DNA of 64,000 bases from Anaeramoeba flamelloides (taxonomy: Eukaryota; Metamonada; Anaeramoebidae). The translations under genes and the position numbers were made by a program. The notes under the pieces were generated by a model. That model worked only from the letters and a program-made list of their open reading frames with translations. It was not told where the DNA came from and did no database searches. Location: NCBI GenBank assembly GCA_027625915.1, contig JANTQA010000060.1, positions 1,736,001-1,800,000 on the forward strand. Reading direction: 5' to 3'. This document shows positions 35,972 to 46,804 of the stretch, in pieces; position 1 is the first letter of the stretch; every line of letters begins with the position of its first letter.

Positions 35972-36059
35972 TTAAGGTTTACAATCCCTGAAATTAACAA
36001 GTCACTACACCCAACACAAGAGAATCTTTTTTCAAATTTAAGGGATTGTAAACCTTAAG
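35972..36059. repeat. Near-perfect hairpin with 23-base arms
   Basis: The arms TTAAGGTTTACAATCCCT and AGGGATTGTAAACCTTAA are exact reverse complements, extended inward by ATTT/AAAT pairs. They are separated by a loop of about 38 bases containing CACTACACCCAACACAAGAG. A partial copy lies at 26165-26258. Confidence 0.85.
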
Positions 36060-37319
36060 TCTTTCAAACTTTTCAAACGTCACAAACAACTTCCAGACAC
36101 CTATTACACTTTCCAAGTGATTAAGCATTATCCAAGTGATTTTTTTTGTTGTTTTTTATAACTTGGAAAAATCATAAAAAGTTAGTCAGAGGTATCTGGA
36201 TTTTATACTTTGGAGATCTTGAAATACAATTCACGGACCAATAAAAAATCATTTAAAAGGTACCCCAATTCAGGTATTGTCAAAATATTGTCATTTTACA
36301 GATTGCCAGGGGTTTTAAATGAAAAAATTCAAAAGAAAAATTATTAATGACCATTCTCGAATTGAAATAAGGAAAATTTTAAATCACTTTTATTTACCTC
36401 TTACCACACTCAAGATCCACTTTATATTCAAGCATACCAATACCCACACCCTAGCCTCTGCAATATTTAAAAATAAAGCGGAATATACCTGTAACAGGGA
36501 AATTTTGATTTTCCAACATTTTTTAAGTTAAATTTCTAATTTGAAAATGATTTTACCCAAATAAAATTGTTTTTTAAATATTAACAAGGCCACTTTAACG
36601 AACACCCTTTTAGGTTAGAAAATACACAGTTGATGCTATTTCTAATAAAGAAATGTAAATTTTAACACACTCTTGGAAATATATTACTAATTATTAGGTG
36701 GAAAAACATAAAGATCCTTATCAAACCCATTAGAAACGATCTTTTTAGAGATTTAATTAAGCACCCTTATTAATATTTAGTGAGAAAATAATTCCAATTT
36801 TTATTTTAATTTATTTATATTTTAGTTGAAAATACAAAAAATTAAAATTCACATATAACCATTTTAAAAAAGTGAAAACTTGTTGTTTTTGATTTTGTTA
36901 GAATTAAAACGTTTCTAAAGTTAAATGTTTTCATAAAGTGAAATTTTGTTTAAAAAAAGTAGTTTTCTTCACATTCTAGCTATTTTATCACATTTGACTA
37001 TTGATTCTTGACTTTTTAAAACACAAAACTTTCAAAAAGTTTTAATTCTGAAAAAGTTTTCTTTTTTTGAAAATAGAAAACTTTGATCAACGTTTTAATT
37101 CTAAAAAATTCTTTAATTCTAAAAAATTCTTTAATTTTTTAAAATAGAAAACTAAATAAAATTTGAAAAAAATTCTTCACTTTTTTAAAACAACTGGATA
37201 AAAATAAAGTATATTTTATTGTAAAAATCAATATTAAAAAAACTTTTGATAAATTTAGTCATGTAACATTCCCACATTTGGACATGAAAAATATTAAAAA
37301 TGAAAAAATTAAATTTTCA
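36060..37319. other. Spacer with possible decayed element sequence
   Basis: The 70-codon frame at 36319-36531 is not recognisable. The stretch 36570-36760 has coding-like fragments on the plus strand but with many stops. It may belong to the same decayed element as 37320-37650, but I cannot show this. Confidence 0.3.
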
Positions 37320-37650
37320 TCTTAAAAATATTGCACAAAAAGACAATGCAAGGGATATACCTAGATGATTTCATTTCTTTTTTGATTTTTTGATTTATCA
37401 TCCACTTTTCAATTACATAAAATAAAATGTTTAGTTCATCATCTTAACAGATTTGTAGATGATATATTTTTAATTACCACTGGACCAATTCTAGGGATTG
37501 ACATAATTTTAATAAAATTCTATAAAATTATACTATAATTTGAAACGGATCCAAATATTGAGAAAAATTTAAAATTTAACCCTTTATCGTAAAATAAAAT
37601 CCCAATTAATTCAATTAGAATAAGAGAAACATTTACAATTGTGTTTTATA
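37320..37650 (+). mobile_element. Fossil reverse-transcriptase fragment, family uncertain
   Basis: Two reverse-transcriptase landmarks appear in order on the plus strand: a decayed GIP.GD..S block near 37348-37375, and RFVDDIFLIT near 37452-37480, the catalytic box. The fragment is broken, with several breaks over about 300 bases, so it is old. The VDD form of the box is not the common LINE form, so the family (LINE, Penelope-like or other) stays open. Confidence 0.45.
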
Positions 37651-38864
37651 AAAATAATGTTAAAAATAATAAAAATGATATTTAACATACACTGATTTGC
37701 CAAATTGAGTAAAACCCACAACTATTTATACCACGGCACACCCACCATTTATTTTATGAATTGATAAAATGAAACCCAACTCAAAAAAATTCCAATAGAA
37801 TAGATATTTAGATTATATAATTTTTTTTGTATTTATTTTATTTTTTTATCGAGAAGTGATGATTCATCAAAATTATATCCTCTTCACCTCAAATTTTTCT
37901 TAAGTTTCCGGTGTATATAGAAAATCAAGAGAGTTTACAAATAAAACATTAACCCCCCCCTAAAAAAAAAAAATAGGCACCACAATACACTTGATGGGAC
38001 TTTTCGGGACTTACTGAAACTCTAAAACTATTTTGGGGGTTATAATACCACCCGCAATATAGACACGATTAGAATACATTATATAACCATCTTTACAAAA
38101 AGAAATGAAAATATATTTATTTCTAAACAAATAAAAGTAAAATCGAAAGAACAACAAAAAATCAAAAAGAATAAAAAAATTAAAAAAAGGTAGAAACCCA
38201 TTTTTTACAAAAATTTATTTTGGACTTCGGATATGTAATGGGTTGGCGATTATTTGGTTTCATACTGTTTATTTCTCGATCTCTATCATATTTTTATTTT
38301 AATAGTGGGGTCTAAATATTATGCAAACTATTACCCAAATCAATATTTTACTTTATTAAATATTAAATTGACTTAACATATAAGCTAAACCTTTCTTGTA
38401 CAACTATTTTAAGAATAAGAATTTATTTTCAAAATTATTCTTTTTTTAAGCTGATTTAATTTATTTTTCCATAATCATTTTTTTACCCCAATTTTCCAAA
38501 ATCTTGCTTTTGCAAAACAAGAGTAGAAAACACACCCCCCCCAAAAAAAAAAAAAAAAAAACATTAATTGCCCAATTTGACGGAAAAGGCAATAAAAATA
38601 TTTACAATAATTTCTTATAACCATTAATATATTTTTATTTAAATTACATTGGAAAAACCATTGTTTAATTTTTTTTGATAATTTGCGGACTATTTGTCTA
38701 ATGTTTTAATAATATTTCACTAAAAGGAATTATTATCAAATGAAATTTAATTTTAATTTTATTGAAAAATTATTTAAATTCAACCAAGAATAATATATTT
38801 GAAAAATTCATCAAAATTTCATTATATATATATATATATATAAACTATTTTTTAATCAAAATGG
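37651..38864. other. A/T-rich spacer
   Basis: C-runs followed by A-runs at about 37953-37972 and 38534-38560, and an (AT)n run at 38822-38842. No gene is seen. Confidence 0.35.
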
Positions 38865-39015
38865 CCCAGTTGTAATGGTATAATACTCGTGTTTAAAGGT
38901 TTGTGCCTTAAAAGTGAAACTGACTGTAGAAGAAAAATTTCATTTTGGAAATTTTCAAAATTGAAATCATTTTTTCACATTTCTACACATTTTTGTTTTT
39001 TTTTTTGATTTTTTT
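38865..39015 (+). repeat. Family H SINE-like repeat, copy 1
   Basis: It begins with TGGCCCAGTTGTAATGG, which fits the tRNA-type box A (TGGCNNAGTTGG) at nearly all positions. About 30 bases later GGTTTGTGCC resembles a weak box B. The body matches the reverse complement of 54935-55090: GGAAATTTTCAAAATTGAAAT, then CATTTCTACACATTTTTG. This suggests a tRNA-derived SINE or its relic. Confidence 0.5.
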
Positions 39016-40763
39016 TAATAACTTCATTCATTTGCAAAAAAATTTTTTATTGCAAGATCAATAGTCACTTGGTAAAAACGTGTTATTCTGATGTCATTGA
39101 AACCATGTAAAGATTGCTGAGAAATCTATTGATTTCTATTGCAATTCAAATCAATCTTTGATCTTGATATTTGTTTAATAAATGTGAAAACTTTTCACTT
39201 CATTTTCATTTACTTTTTCAAACAGTTACCACAAATATCAACAAAGTTTGTTTGAGGGCTTGGTTTCTAAAAGAAAAGTATGAAAAATGAAGTGAAAAAT
39301 GTTTCCTATTTATTATCCAAATACCAGTAGAAGTTCAAAACGAACATCGTTGTTTTTCTCAATAGTCCCTAAGAATTCGAGTTTTTCAATTTTTAAGAAA
39401 ATCTATTGATTAATTAGTTTCCTTTCAGACATGTATCAACATCTCTTTGAGGTGAATTATTCTCTTTATTTCTTATTTGTTCTTCAAAGGTCAATTATAT
39501 AAAATAAATGATATTTGAAAAAAAAGTTGGGCACCTTTGACTGAAACAGAGTTTATATATGCTGGTTGGGAAAAACTGGAAATCTGTTTTTTTTTTTTTT
39601 TCCACCAACCATAAAAAAACAAATAACAGAATACCGGAAATAAGTATACTTTCTCGGTTTTTTCTCATTTTGTAATTTTTTTTTGTATTTAGCTTTTTAC
39701 CACCCTTTTCTTCTTTTCTTGTTCCCTTTTATTATTTTTAATTTAAATTTGTAAAAAAATACTTGAAACTCCAAAATAACATTAAGAGAAGTGATGTTTT
39801 GTAAGTTCTTTTAAAATTCATATATTTACAAGTAAAAAATCCCATTTTTAATAATTTTAATTTCCTTAAGAAATCTAGAAATTGAGTACAATACTTCCAA
39901 TTAAAGTAACCTACACAGTTTCTTAAATTTTTTTTTTTTGAAATTTATGGTTTTTTCATGCCCCTTTCTATGTTTAATTCCTCTAATACGAAACTTATTA
40001 TTTCCAGAATTTCTAAACAATCTAAGTTATATTGGTTCTTAAAAATAAAATAAAATTTTCATTTTTGACTAGGCACCTTTGGGTGAAATGAAGTTTACTT
40101 CAAAAAACTATTTATAGTTATGAATTATATGTTTTACTTATTTAACTTATCACATTAACCACACATACCGAACAATACATTTAAGAACATTTTTCATAGA
40201 GATTCTTTTCAAAGTTCACCCAAGTAATTAAGAATACTTAAGGTTCACAACTTAATGAATATATATACTATATTATATTATTATTGTTCATTTATCAAAA
40301 CAAAATAATAATCTTAAAAAAAAAAAAAAAATATAAATAAAATGATTATTTAAAATAAATTTATTTTTTTCAAAGATAAACCAAACATTTTTTCATTATA
40401 AATATAAAACACCCCCATTAAATTAAAACATATACACATCTTAAATATACAACCAGTAAAACCAATCAATAAACTAGTTAAATTAAAAAAAAAAAAAAGA
40501 AAATAATTATTGCCAAAAATTGGAATTATTAATAACTTAAACCAACAAAACCTAAGATAAAAGAAAATTCCCGTTAAACAAGTTTTTGATATTTTCTCTC
40601 AAAAAAAAAAAAAAAAAATAGAAAAATCTAATAAAAACACACTCTTTGGGAGAAAATAAGTGGATTTTAATTAGAAATTTTAATATAAACCCCTGGGAAT
40701 TCAGCAAACAAATCCCCGAATAAATGAATAATCAAAAAAAAATAATAATTATACTGAATACAA
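39016..40763. other. A/T-rich spacer downstream of the LRR-BTB gene
   Basis: CACCTTTGACTGAAACAGAG near 39535 and CACCTTTGGGTGAAATGAAG near 40075 are a repeated block, also seen at the end of family F. A (T)16 run and several A-runs lie here. No gene is supported. Confidence 0.35.
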
Positions 40764-43412
40764 TTATAAAATAGTACACGTATTTAAATCAATATATTGA
40801 TCTTTAATTTCAACCAAATTTTTTAAAAAATATTTCTCAGTATTGACTTTAATTTTATTTGAAGTTTTAAAATATTGATTTATATTTTTTAGCTCATCAC
40901 TTAAAGAAGAAATATCATCTGATTTTGTAAACCGGATAGTATTTGTATATAAGAATTCAACTAACAGTTGCAAGGCTCTAAAAGATAAACCACTTCCATC
41001 AACATAAGTGTTTGCATGATTATTATTTTGCAATAATTGTGAAAAGAACTGGCTCCTAACAGCTAATACAAAGCGATGTACCCATACAGCTTTGCCGTTT
41101 TTATGAATTATTTTAAAATCCTTTGTTTCATTTTCTTGGAATAACATTTTAAAAGTTATACTAATATTTTTTTTTAAAGGGTTTAACTGTAAACCAATGG
41201 TGTTATTAAATCCAATTGTCTGTTCAAAATCAAAAGAAATACCAGAATATATCCAAACTAAAAGATTATTAAACACTTTGTTATCATTTCCACAAAATTT
41301 CTCTAACGATTCAATGATCTGGTTTGTGTCTATTTTTGCAAACCACAATTTTAACCAAAACGAATGGAAATAGATATTATTTAATTGGAGATCAGTTAAT
41401 ATTTGCCTTTGGAAAAATTTATACAAGTCATTTTTAATTCCATTTTGTAATTGAAAATTTCTTTCAATTTTATCTTGAATTAAGTAATCATATATCAAAA
41501 ATTTAGGATCATCTTTAAATGATATACCTTTGATGAGAAAACCCGGGCAGGTGTCTAGTATATTTATTAATGCATTAACTATCTGTTCAGTAATTATTTT
41601 GAAACGCAAACATAATTTAAATTTTTTAAAGGCATTCAAATTGCTAGTGAGATTATTATTATTCGTTTCATTACCATTATTTTTGAATAATTTGGCAATT
41701 GTGTTTAAAATAGTTAGAAAATGTCCGTCTTGTAAAACTAGACCATAAACAGATAATGTCTCTAAATTATTCCAACAATCATTCAGAAGCTTGACAAAGC
41801 TATTAACATTATTTTCATTGACTGTTCTATTGTCTACCAAATATAAGTATAAATTCTTGATATTTTTTTGTTTATGTAGTGAATTCATTATCTTGAGAGA
41901 TTGCTCATTCTTAGAACAGACATTAAAAGAAAGGTATAAATCAGTCAAAGAATGTGCGCTTGTAATAAAATTTTGTAAGTGTATTACCGTTTCTTGATCA
42001 ATTACAAAATAGGGGTTATTTTTTTGCAAGAAACGAAGATTTGAAATTGAGCAATTTTTATTTTGAAAGCCAGACAAGACCAACCCAGAATACTTTTCAA
42101 GGTTTTTAATATTGGAAATGTCTAAGGTTAATAAGGATTGATGCTCTTCAATTAATTGCTTTAAGGCCTTGGAAGTTTGTTCATTGATAAGTGAACTGTT
42201 TAAAGACAAGAATTTCAAGGACTTCATTTTTAATAAAGACTGTATTAAAAGTTCGCCACAAGCACCGTTTTGTAAATGTAGATTATTGAGGAATAATGCT
42301 TTTAATTGTTGATCCTTTGAAAAATACTCGGACATTGCGATCGCCATTTCTTGGTTAAACAGATAAGTGCTCAGATCCAGCCGTTTCAATTCCCTATTTT
42401 GAATTGAGCATATAGCTTCCCCAATTGAAGCAATATTATTAGCCTTCAAAGAGTTGTGCCTTAGATACAAGGTATTCAAATGTGTACATTTTCTAATTAA
42501 CAAACAAAGCGAATCGCATGCCTTTGGGCTGAGATCAAGATAATTTAAATTCAATTGCTTTAAATTGGGGCAGTTCTCGGCTAAAGCCTGTAGCAGATCG
42601 CTTTGTTGTTGGGGATTGATCTTTGTACACCCAGATATATTTAGTCTTGTTAGTGCTTGCAGATTTTCACCTTCTTCACAAGTGAGGCCTGTAATTAAAG
42701 ACTTGGTTGCCTTTGAATTTAACTTTTGCAAAGGTAAATTAATCGTTTTCAAATTACGCATCCTTTTGATGTTTGAAAAAATAGCCGGAGTGCTGCTACT
42801 TCTGGGTGAGCTATAGTCAATTAATTCTAAATTGGGGCAATAGTCGAGCAGATACTGATAAAATTTCGAAAAGAGCGGTTTTTGATCACTAGAATATAAC
42901 CTTACGGTTTTTATCGATTGATTTTTGGCAAGTCCTTCAGCTAAACACAACAAAAATTCTGCTCCCTGAATGTTTTTAAATTCTAATTCAATTAACGATT
43001 CAGTTTTTGCCAAATATCTTGCAAAATAAGAAAGACTCTCCTTTTTGAAAGTCGTTTTTTGAAAAGACAAACTTTTGAGCGTGCCATTGGTATTATGAGT
43101 TAACCCAGAAAAGATCGAAAGGCTCAAAGTCTTGTGGAAGGTGATCTCACCAATTGTTAATTTTTCAATTGTTTCATTTGTAGAGAGCATACGTTCATAA
43201 AGCTTCCAGGTGCTACACCCTTCAGTAAGATTGCTAATGGCTAACTGCTTTAAATAACAATAATTTAAAGTTAATTTTTTTAAAAAATCCAAATAATTAC
43301 AATCCAATTCTTTGTACTGTTCATCTTCAAAGATTTCCATTGAGGTTGTAAACTCATTTTCAGGTTCAATTTCATTGAGTTCTATTCCAGATTTTGTTTC
43401 ATTGTTTCCCAT
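40764..43412 (-). CDS. Leucine-rich repeat protein with C-terminal BTB/POZ domain, possibly N-myristoylated
   Basis: Single exon, 882 residues. It starts MGNNETKS, fitting the N-myristoylation pattern G-x-x-x-S/T at position 2, which suggests membrane attachment. Residues about 45-560 form a ribonuclease-inhibitor-type LRR array with many LxxLxLxxN/C units (for example LTRLNISGCTKINPQ and LNLNYLDLSPKACDSL). A partial BTB-like segment (VFNNLLVWIYSGI) is seen around 690-720. A BTB/POZ domain lies at about 760-855: DFKIIHKNGKAVWVHRFVLA, then RSQFFSQLL and LLVEFLYTNTIRF. BTB domains of this class often serve as cullin-3 adaptors, the LRRs choosing the substrate (family knowledge). The combination in one chain is uncommon. 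No paralogue is nearby. Confidence 0.9.
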   Translation of the reverse strand: MGNNETKSGIELNEIEPENEFTTSMEIFEDEQYKELDCNYLDFLKKLTLNYCYLKQLAISNLTEGCSTWKLYERMLSTNETIEKLTIGEITFHKTLSLSIFSGLTHNTNGTLKSLSFQKTTFKKESLSYFARYLAKTESLIELEFKNIQGAEFLLCLAEGLAKNQSIKTVRLYSSDQKPLFSKFYQYLLDYCPNLELIDYSSPRSSSTPAIFSNIKRMRNLKTINLPLQKLNSKATKSLITGLTCEEGENLQALTRLNISGCTKINPQQQSDLLQALAENCPNLKQLNLNYLDLSPKACDSLCLLIRKCTHLNTLYLRHNSLKANNIASIGEAICSIQNRELKRLDLSTYLFNQEMAIAMSEYFSKDQQLKALFLNNLHLQNGACGELLIQSLLKMKSLKFLSLNSSLINEQTSKALKQLIEEHQSLLTLDISNIKNLEKYSGLVLSGFQNKNCSISNLRFLQKNNPYFVIDQETVIHLQNFITSAHSLTDLYLSFNVCSKNEQSLKIMNSLHKQKNIKNLYLYLVDNRTVNENNVNSFVKLLNDCWNNLETLSVYGLVLQDGHFLTILNTIAKLFKNNGNETNNNNLTSNLNAFKKFKLCLRFKIITEQIVNALINILDTCPGFLIKGISFKDDPKFLIYDYLIQDKIERNFQLQNGIKNDLYKFFQRQILTDLQLNNIYFHSFWLKLWFAKIDTNQIIESLEKFCGNDNKVFNNLLVWIYSGISFDFEQTIGFNNTIGLQLNPLKKNISITFKMLFQENETKDFKIIHKNGKAVWVHRFVLAVRSQFFSQLLQNNNHANTYVDGSGLSFRALQLLVEFLYTNTIRFTKSDDISSLSDELKNINQYFKTSNKIKVNTEKYFLKNLVEIKDQYIDLNTCTIL

Positions 43413-44516
43413 TACTTTATTTAATTTTTGTTTTTGGTTGTTCTTTTGAAAAAGGAATTCAAAATCGGAAAAAAATAAATAAAAAATTTGAATAGTATTT
43501 TTTTTAAATCAGGTCAAATTATTCAGAACAGGTGTGATCAAAAAGAACTTTATAAAAGATTTTAAACGAGGTTTTGATATTTTAAAAACCAAAGATAGTT
43601 ATTTGGCATCTTTTTGAATTAAATACAAATTTTTTTTCAATACAACTCATTGTAATTTTTTGTGACTTGTGAGAATCAAAGAGTAAATTAGGTAAATGTA
43701 ACATTTTGTCTTTAACAGAATTAACTAAAAAATAGAAAATAAAGTCGTCTTTTATATTTTTTTGTGAAAGGTTATTCAAAAAAAAGTACCAAGTAAAGTT
43801 TTATCGCAAAAAAATTTACTTGTTAATTCTTCAATATCTAATTTTAAAGTAGGTAACATTTAAACAAGATCAGATTCATATTTGAGGCAATCCGAATTTT
43901 ATGGAATGCGAATGACACTTTTGGGACGTTCAACATAATTATATTCTCCAAAAAGAATGCTTGTTAAAATGTGATCTTGTTTTAATTCAAAATTTTGTTT
44001 TTTTTTCAAAAATTTGTTATTTGATGAAAGGATTTTATAGAGCTTAAGGGATTAGCGTAACCATAGATTTCTCTATAATCAAAGTATGTTGCAAAGGGGT
44101 GTAAATGATATTCGTGCACCATGGCTCAAATAGCTCCAAAAAATCTATTATAAATCTTATTGCACAAAATAAATTATTAGATTTTTTACTAATGATCTCA
44201 ATTAAAAAAGTTTCATTTGGAAAAAATTTTTTTAATTCCTTTTCCAAATCTAAAAATAGAAATCCCAAAATACAGTATTCTGGCATTGAATAATTTAGAT
44301 TTAGAGCTTCCAAAAGTAACTTTTTTACAATTTTTAAATTTCAAAGATTAACTCAATAATCATCAACATAAAAACAACCCACAAAGACTGATTTATTTTG
44401 TTTGCTTTTGATAAATCTAATTAGAGTATCAATATATTTCGATGATTTGAGAAATAATTTGTCAAAAAAATTGTTTGTTAATTATTTAATTTTAAAAAAA
44501 AAACGAAATATTTAGC
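43413..44516. other. Upstream region of the LRR-BTB gene and spacer
   Basis: Short open frames on both strands at 44044-44313 look somewhat complex, but neither strand gives a recognisable family. The promoter of the LRR-BTB gene should be near 43413-43600. Confidence 0.35.
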
Positions 44517-44700
44517 TACTAATCTACATTTCGCCACAAATTTAAGATAGTTATTTTGTGACTTTGTAGTCTGAACATTGATAATTCAGTTTTTAAATTT
44601 GTGGTGAAAAGAAGATTTTTTTCTGAAATTATTGGGTTTTTTACTAATAATGGATCATTTTTAATTGCTGAGATCAGTAAATATTACTACTTGACTAATC
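44517..44700. repeat. Family G foldback repeat, copy 2
   Basis: AATCTACATTTCGCCACAAATTT at the left is mirrored by AAATTTGTGGTGAAAAGAAGATT about 60 bases later, forming a stem. GGGTTTTTTACTAATAATGG follows. It is shared with 19840-20140 but about 120 bases shorter. Confidence 0.6.
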
Positions 44701-44910
44701 GATTTTTAAGAAACCTTTGAACCATGTAACACGAATTTGGTTAGGTCCAATAACAACATACTTTGTTCCTAGGCTTCTCCTTGGTAGACGCTAACCCCTT
44801 AAGAAGAAATTTACCTTGAAATTGTTCAAAAAGAACAATATTCTTTTATACCTAACCGCCTACCACTTTTTAAATATTCCATAATTTAGGTCAAATGGAT
44901 TAATACATCA
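44701..44910. other. Less A/T-rich spacer
   Basis: Contains CTAGGCTTCTCCTTGGTAGACG and CCTAACCGCCTACCAC. No frame or RNA fold could be supported by reading. Confidence 0.3.
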
Positions 44911-45475
44911 AAACCCCATTTCAAAAAATTTAATACACCAAAATTCAATATTTCAAATTGAAATCTTATTTAATAAATTTAAGAAGAAACATCAAATTAG
45001 AACCATTCAGTAATTGAAATATTAAAACTCACTTATAAAATAAAATACCTACAGAACAAAATAAATAATTATCTATACTAATAAATCAAGCAATGTATAA
45101 AATTTTTGAGAGAGGAAAACAAAAAATATAAATTGATAAATGTTTAAAAATTCTATTAGGAATATTGATCGATCACCTGATTAGATATCATCAACTAATT
45201 GTTATCTGATTTTTTCTATTTTGGAGATTTCAACTTTAACACAATACCAATTGTTGAAAAAAATTTTGATTGAAAAAAATAGGTTATTTAATTCAAAGAT
45301 AAAATGAAAAAAAAAAAACTAAAAGATGAAAAAATTATTTTATATTTTATAAAAATCAATTTTTTTTCAAATTTAAATGAAATTTTATTATTGTAATTCT
45401 TTGATATAAATTATATATCAAATAAAATCGTACATACATTTTCAAGAATTATTCATATTGTTTCAATTTAATTAT
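44911..45475. repeat. Family C Tc1-like MITE, copy 3
   Basis: The left end AAACCCCATTTCAAAAAATTT is a decayed form of the family terminus. The interior GGAATATTGATCGATCACC and the AAATAGGTTATTTAATTCAAA block match 7229-7765. The right end is worn. Confidence 0.6.
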
Positions 45476-45499
45476 AGTATCAATCCAAAATATAAGAAA

Positions 45500-45930
45500 C
45501 CCTTTAAACCATATAAAAACACCCAACAGAATAGTTAAAACTTATTAAAACAAAACAATAAAAATTAAAAACCAAATATTTTAAAAATTTGTATAACCTT
45601 TTAATTGAAATGAGAAATCGTATTTTGTAAATTGTAGAGAAAAAAATTATACAACCAATAAAAAACTTTGAACATGGCAAATTGGGAAAAAGTTCGTTAG
45701 AAGCCAGAATTTTGTTCTTTAAAGACACACTTTTCAAGTATGGCCACAATTCATCTGGTGATTTTGTTGGTGTTGTTTTTTTCTTCATTTTCTTTTTTAT
45801 TTGTTCCATATATCAATCCAATAATGATCTTTCTTAATTCCGATATCTAATTCATTTGAAATCACACTTAAACTGTTTCCAGCTTTATTCTGGTAGGTTA
45901 TTTCCAAATTTATTTCTTCTTATCTTATTT
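45500..45930 (-). mobile_element. Tc1/mariner-type transposase C-terminal remnant
   Basis: On the minus strand, MEQIKKKMKKKTTPTKSPDE followed by LWPYLKSVSL resembles the end of Tc1-like transposases. In those, a NPIENLW-type block is followed by a Lys/Arg stretch and a -PSNLDELWEYLKEEW- helix. Just upstream another frame reads AGNSLSVISNELDIGIKKDH and WIDIWNKLKRK, so the coding sequence is frameshifted and N-terminally absent. After about 55 residues the frame turns hydrophobic and loses resemblance. It lies between two family C elements whose ends look Tc1-like, so it may be what is left of their autonomous partner. Confidence 0.5.
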
Positions 45931-46232
45931 CTTTCATTTCCCAACTGTCCAATATCTATAAATAAAAAAAAGAAAAGATGAAAAAATCAAAAATTAAAAT
46001 AAAAATAACCAAAAAGTAATTATCTTCTGAATAATCAAATTCAATAGTATATATCCTTTGTGAGGTTTTCCCTTTTGTTTGATATTGAGTTTATTTATAT
46101 TGTGGAAAAAATTTTAAAATTTTGTTTAATTAAAGCGAAAAATATCTATACCAGGAAAAAAAAAATTGATTGTAATATAACTCTAGGAAAATTTAGTTAA
46201 TATGATTATTAATCAAATATGGCACATATACA
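45931..46232. other. Spacer between transposase remnant and family C copy 4
   Basis: A/T-rich, no frame. It could be inner sequence of the decayed Tc1-like element. Confidence 0.3.
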
Positions 46233-46764
46233 AACCCAATTCCAAAAATTTGGACACAAACAATATCAAAAATAGCCAAAAAAAAAAAAACACTAATTTA
46301 TTATATTTTTCTAAATGGAATATGAAACCACTTTTAAGTTATATAGTATTAATGTTTTTATAATTGATTATTTTTATCCAAATAATAGTAAAAATATAAA
46401 AAGAAAAAATAAAAACATGTGTGTCCAAAATAATGAAACTAGGGGAACAAAAAATGTATTGGTAAATTATTGTAATTTCAGTAAAAATTTTTGATCGGAC
46501 GAATACTAATATAACATCCCAATTGTATGTGATTTATTTATTAGACAAACTCAATACTAACCTACTACCAACATTTGAAAAAAAATTTCAGATCTAAATA
46601 AATAGATTAAGTTAATAGAAAAATGGAAATAGAAAAAAAAAACAAAAACGACTATGAAATGAAAAAATAGTTTTTAAAATCAAAATTATTTCCAAATTGA
46701 ATGTAAAGACCAGTATTTTTATTCTTTCAAATGATTAAACTGTGCCCAAAATTTTGGAATTGAG

Positions 46765-46765
<1 letters not shown>
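46233..46765. repeat. Family C Tc1-like MITE, copy 4 (best preserved ends)
   Basis: The left end CCCAATTCCAAAAATTTGG continues with ACACA. The right end, reversed, reads CTCAATTCCAAAATTTTGGG and continues with CACAG; by eye about 20 of 24 positions agree. GTGTCCAAAATAATGAAACT is shared with copy 2. The right end abuts a TA run at 46766-46802, in keeping with TA target preference (inference). Confidence 0.78.

Positions 46766-46802
<37 letters not shown>
46766..46802. repeat. (TA)n microsatellite
   Basis: About 18 TA units, directly at the right end of a family C element. A similar run lies at 47699-47728. Confidence 0.95.

Positions 46803-46804
<2 letters not shown>

Noticed and set aside
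37330-37490. Telomerase reverse transcriptase (RFVDDIFLITT resembles its motif C)
   Set aside because: No other telomerase motif or RNA-binding domain is found nearby and the stretch is broken; a decayed retroelement is more likely.
38868-38940. tRNA gene suggested by TGGCCCAGTTGTAATGG
   Set aside because: No acceptor stem or anticodon arm can be drawn and box B is poor. The stretch is part of a dispersed repeat with another copy at 54935-55090.
44044-44313. Small gene on either strand
   Set aside because: Both strands are open over part of the region but neither gives a recognisable family, start context or neighbouring exon.
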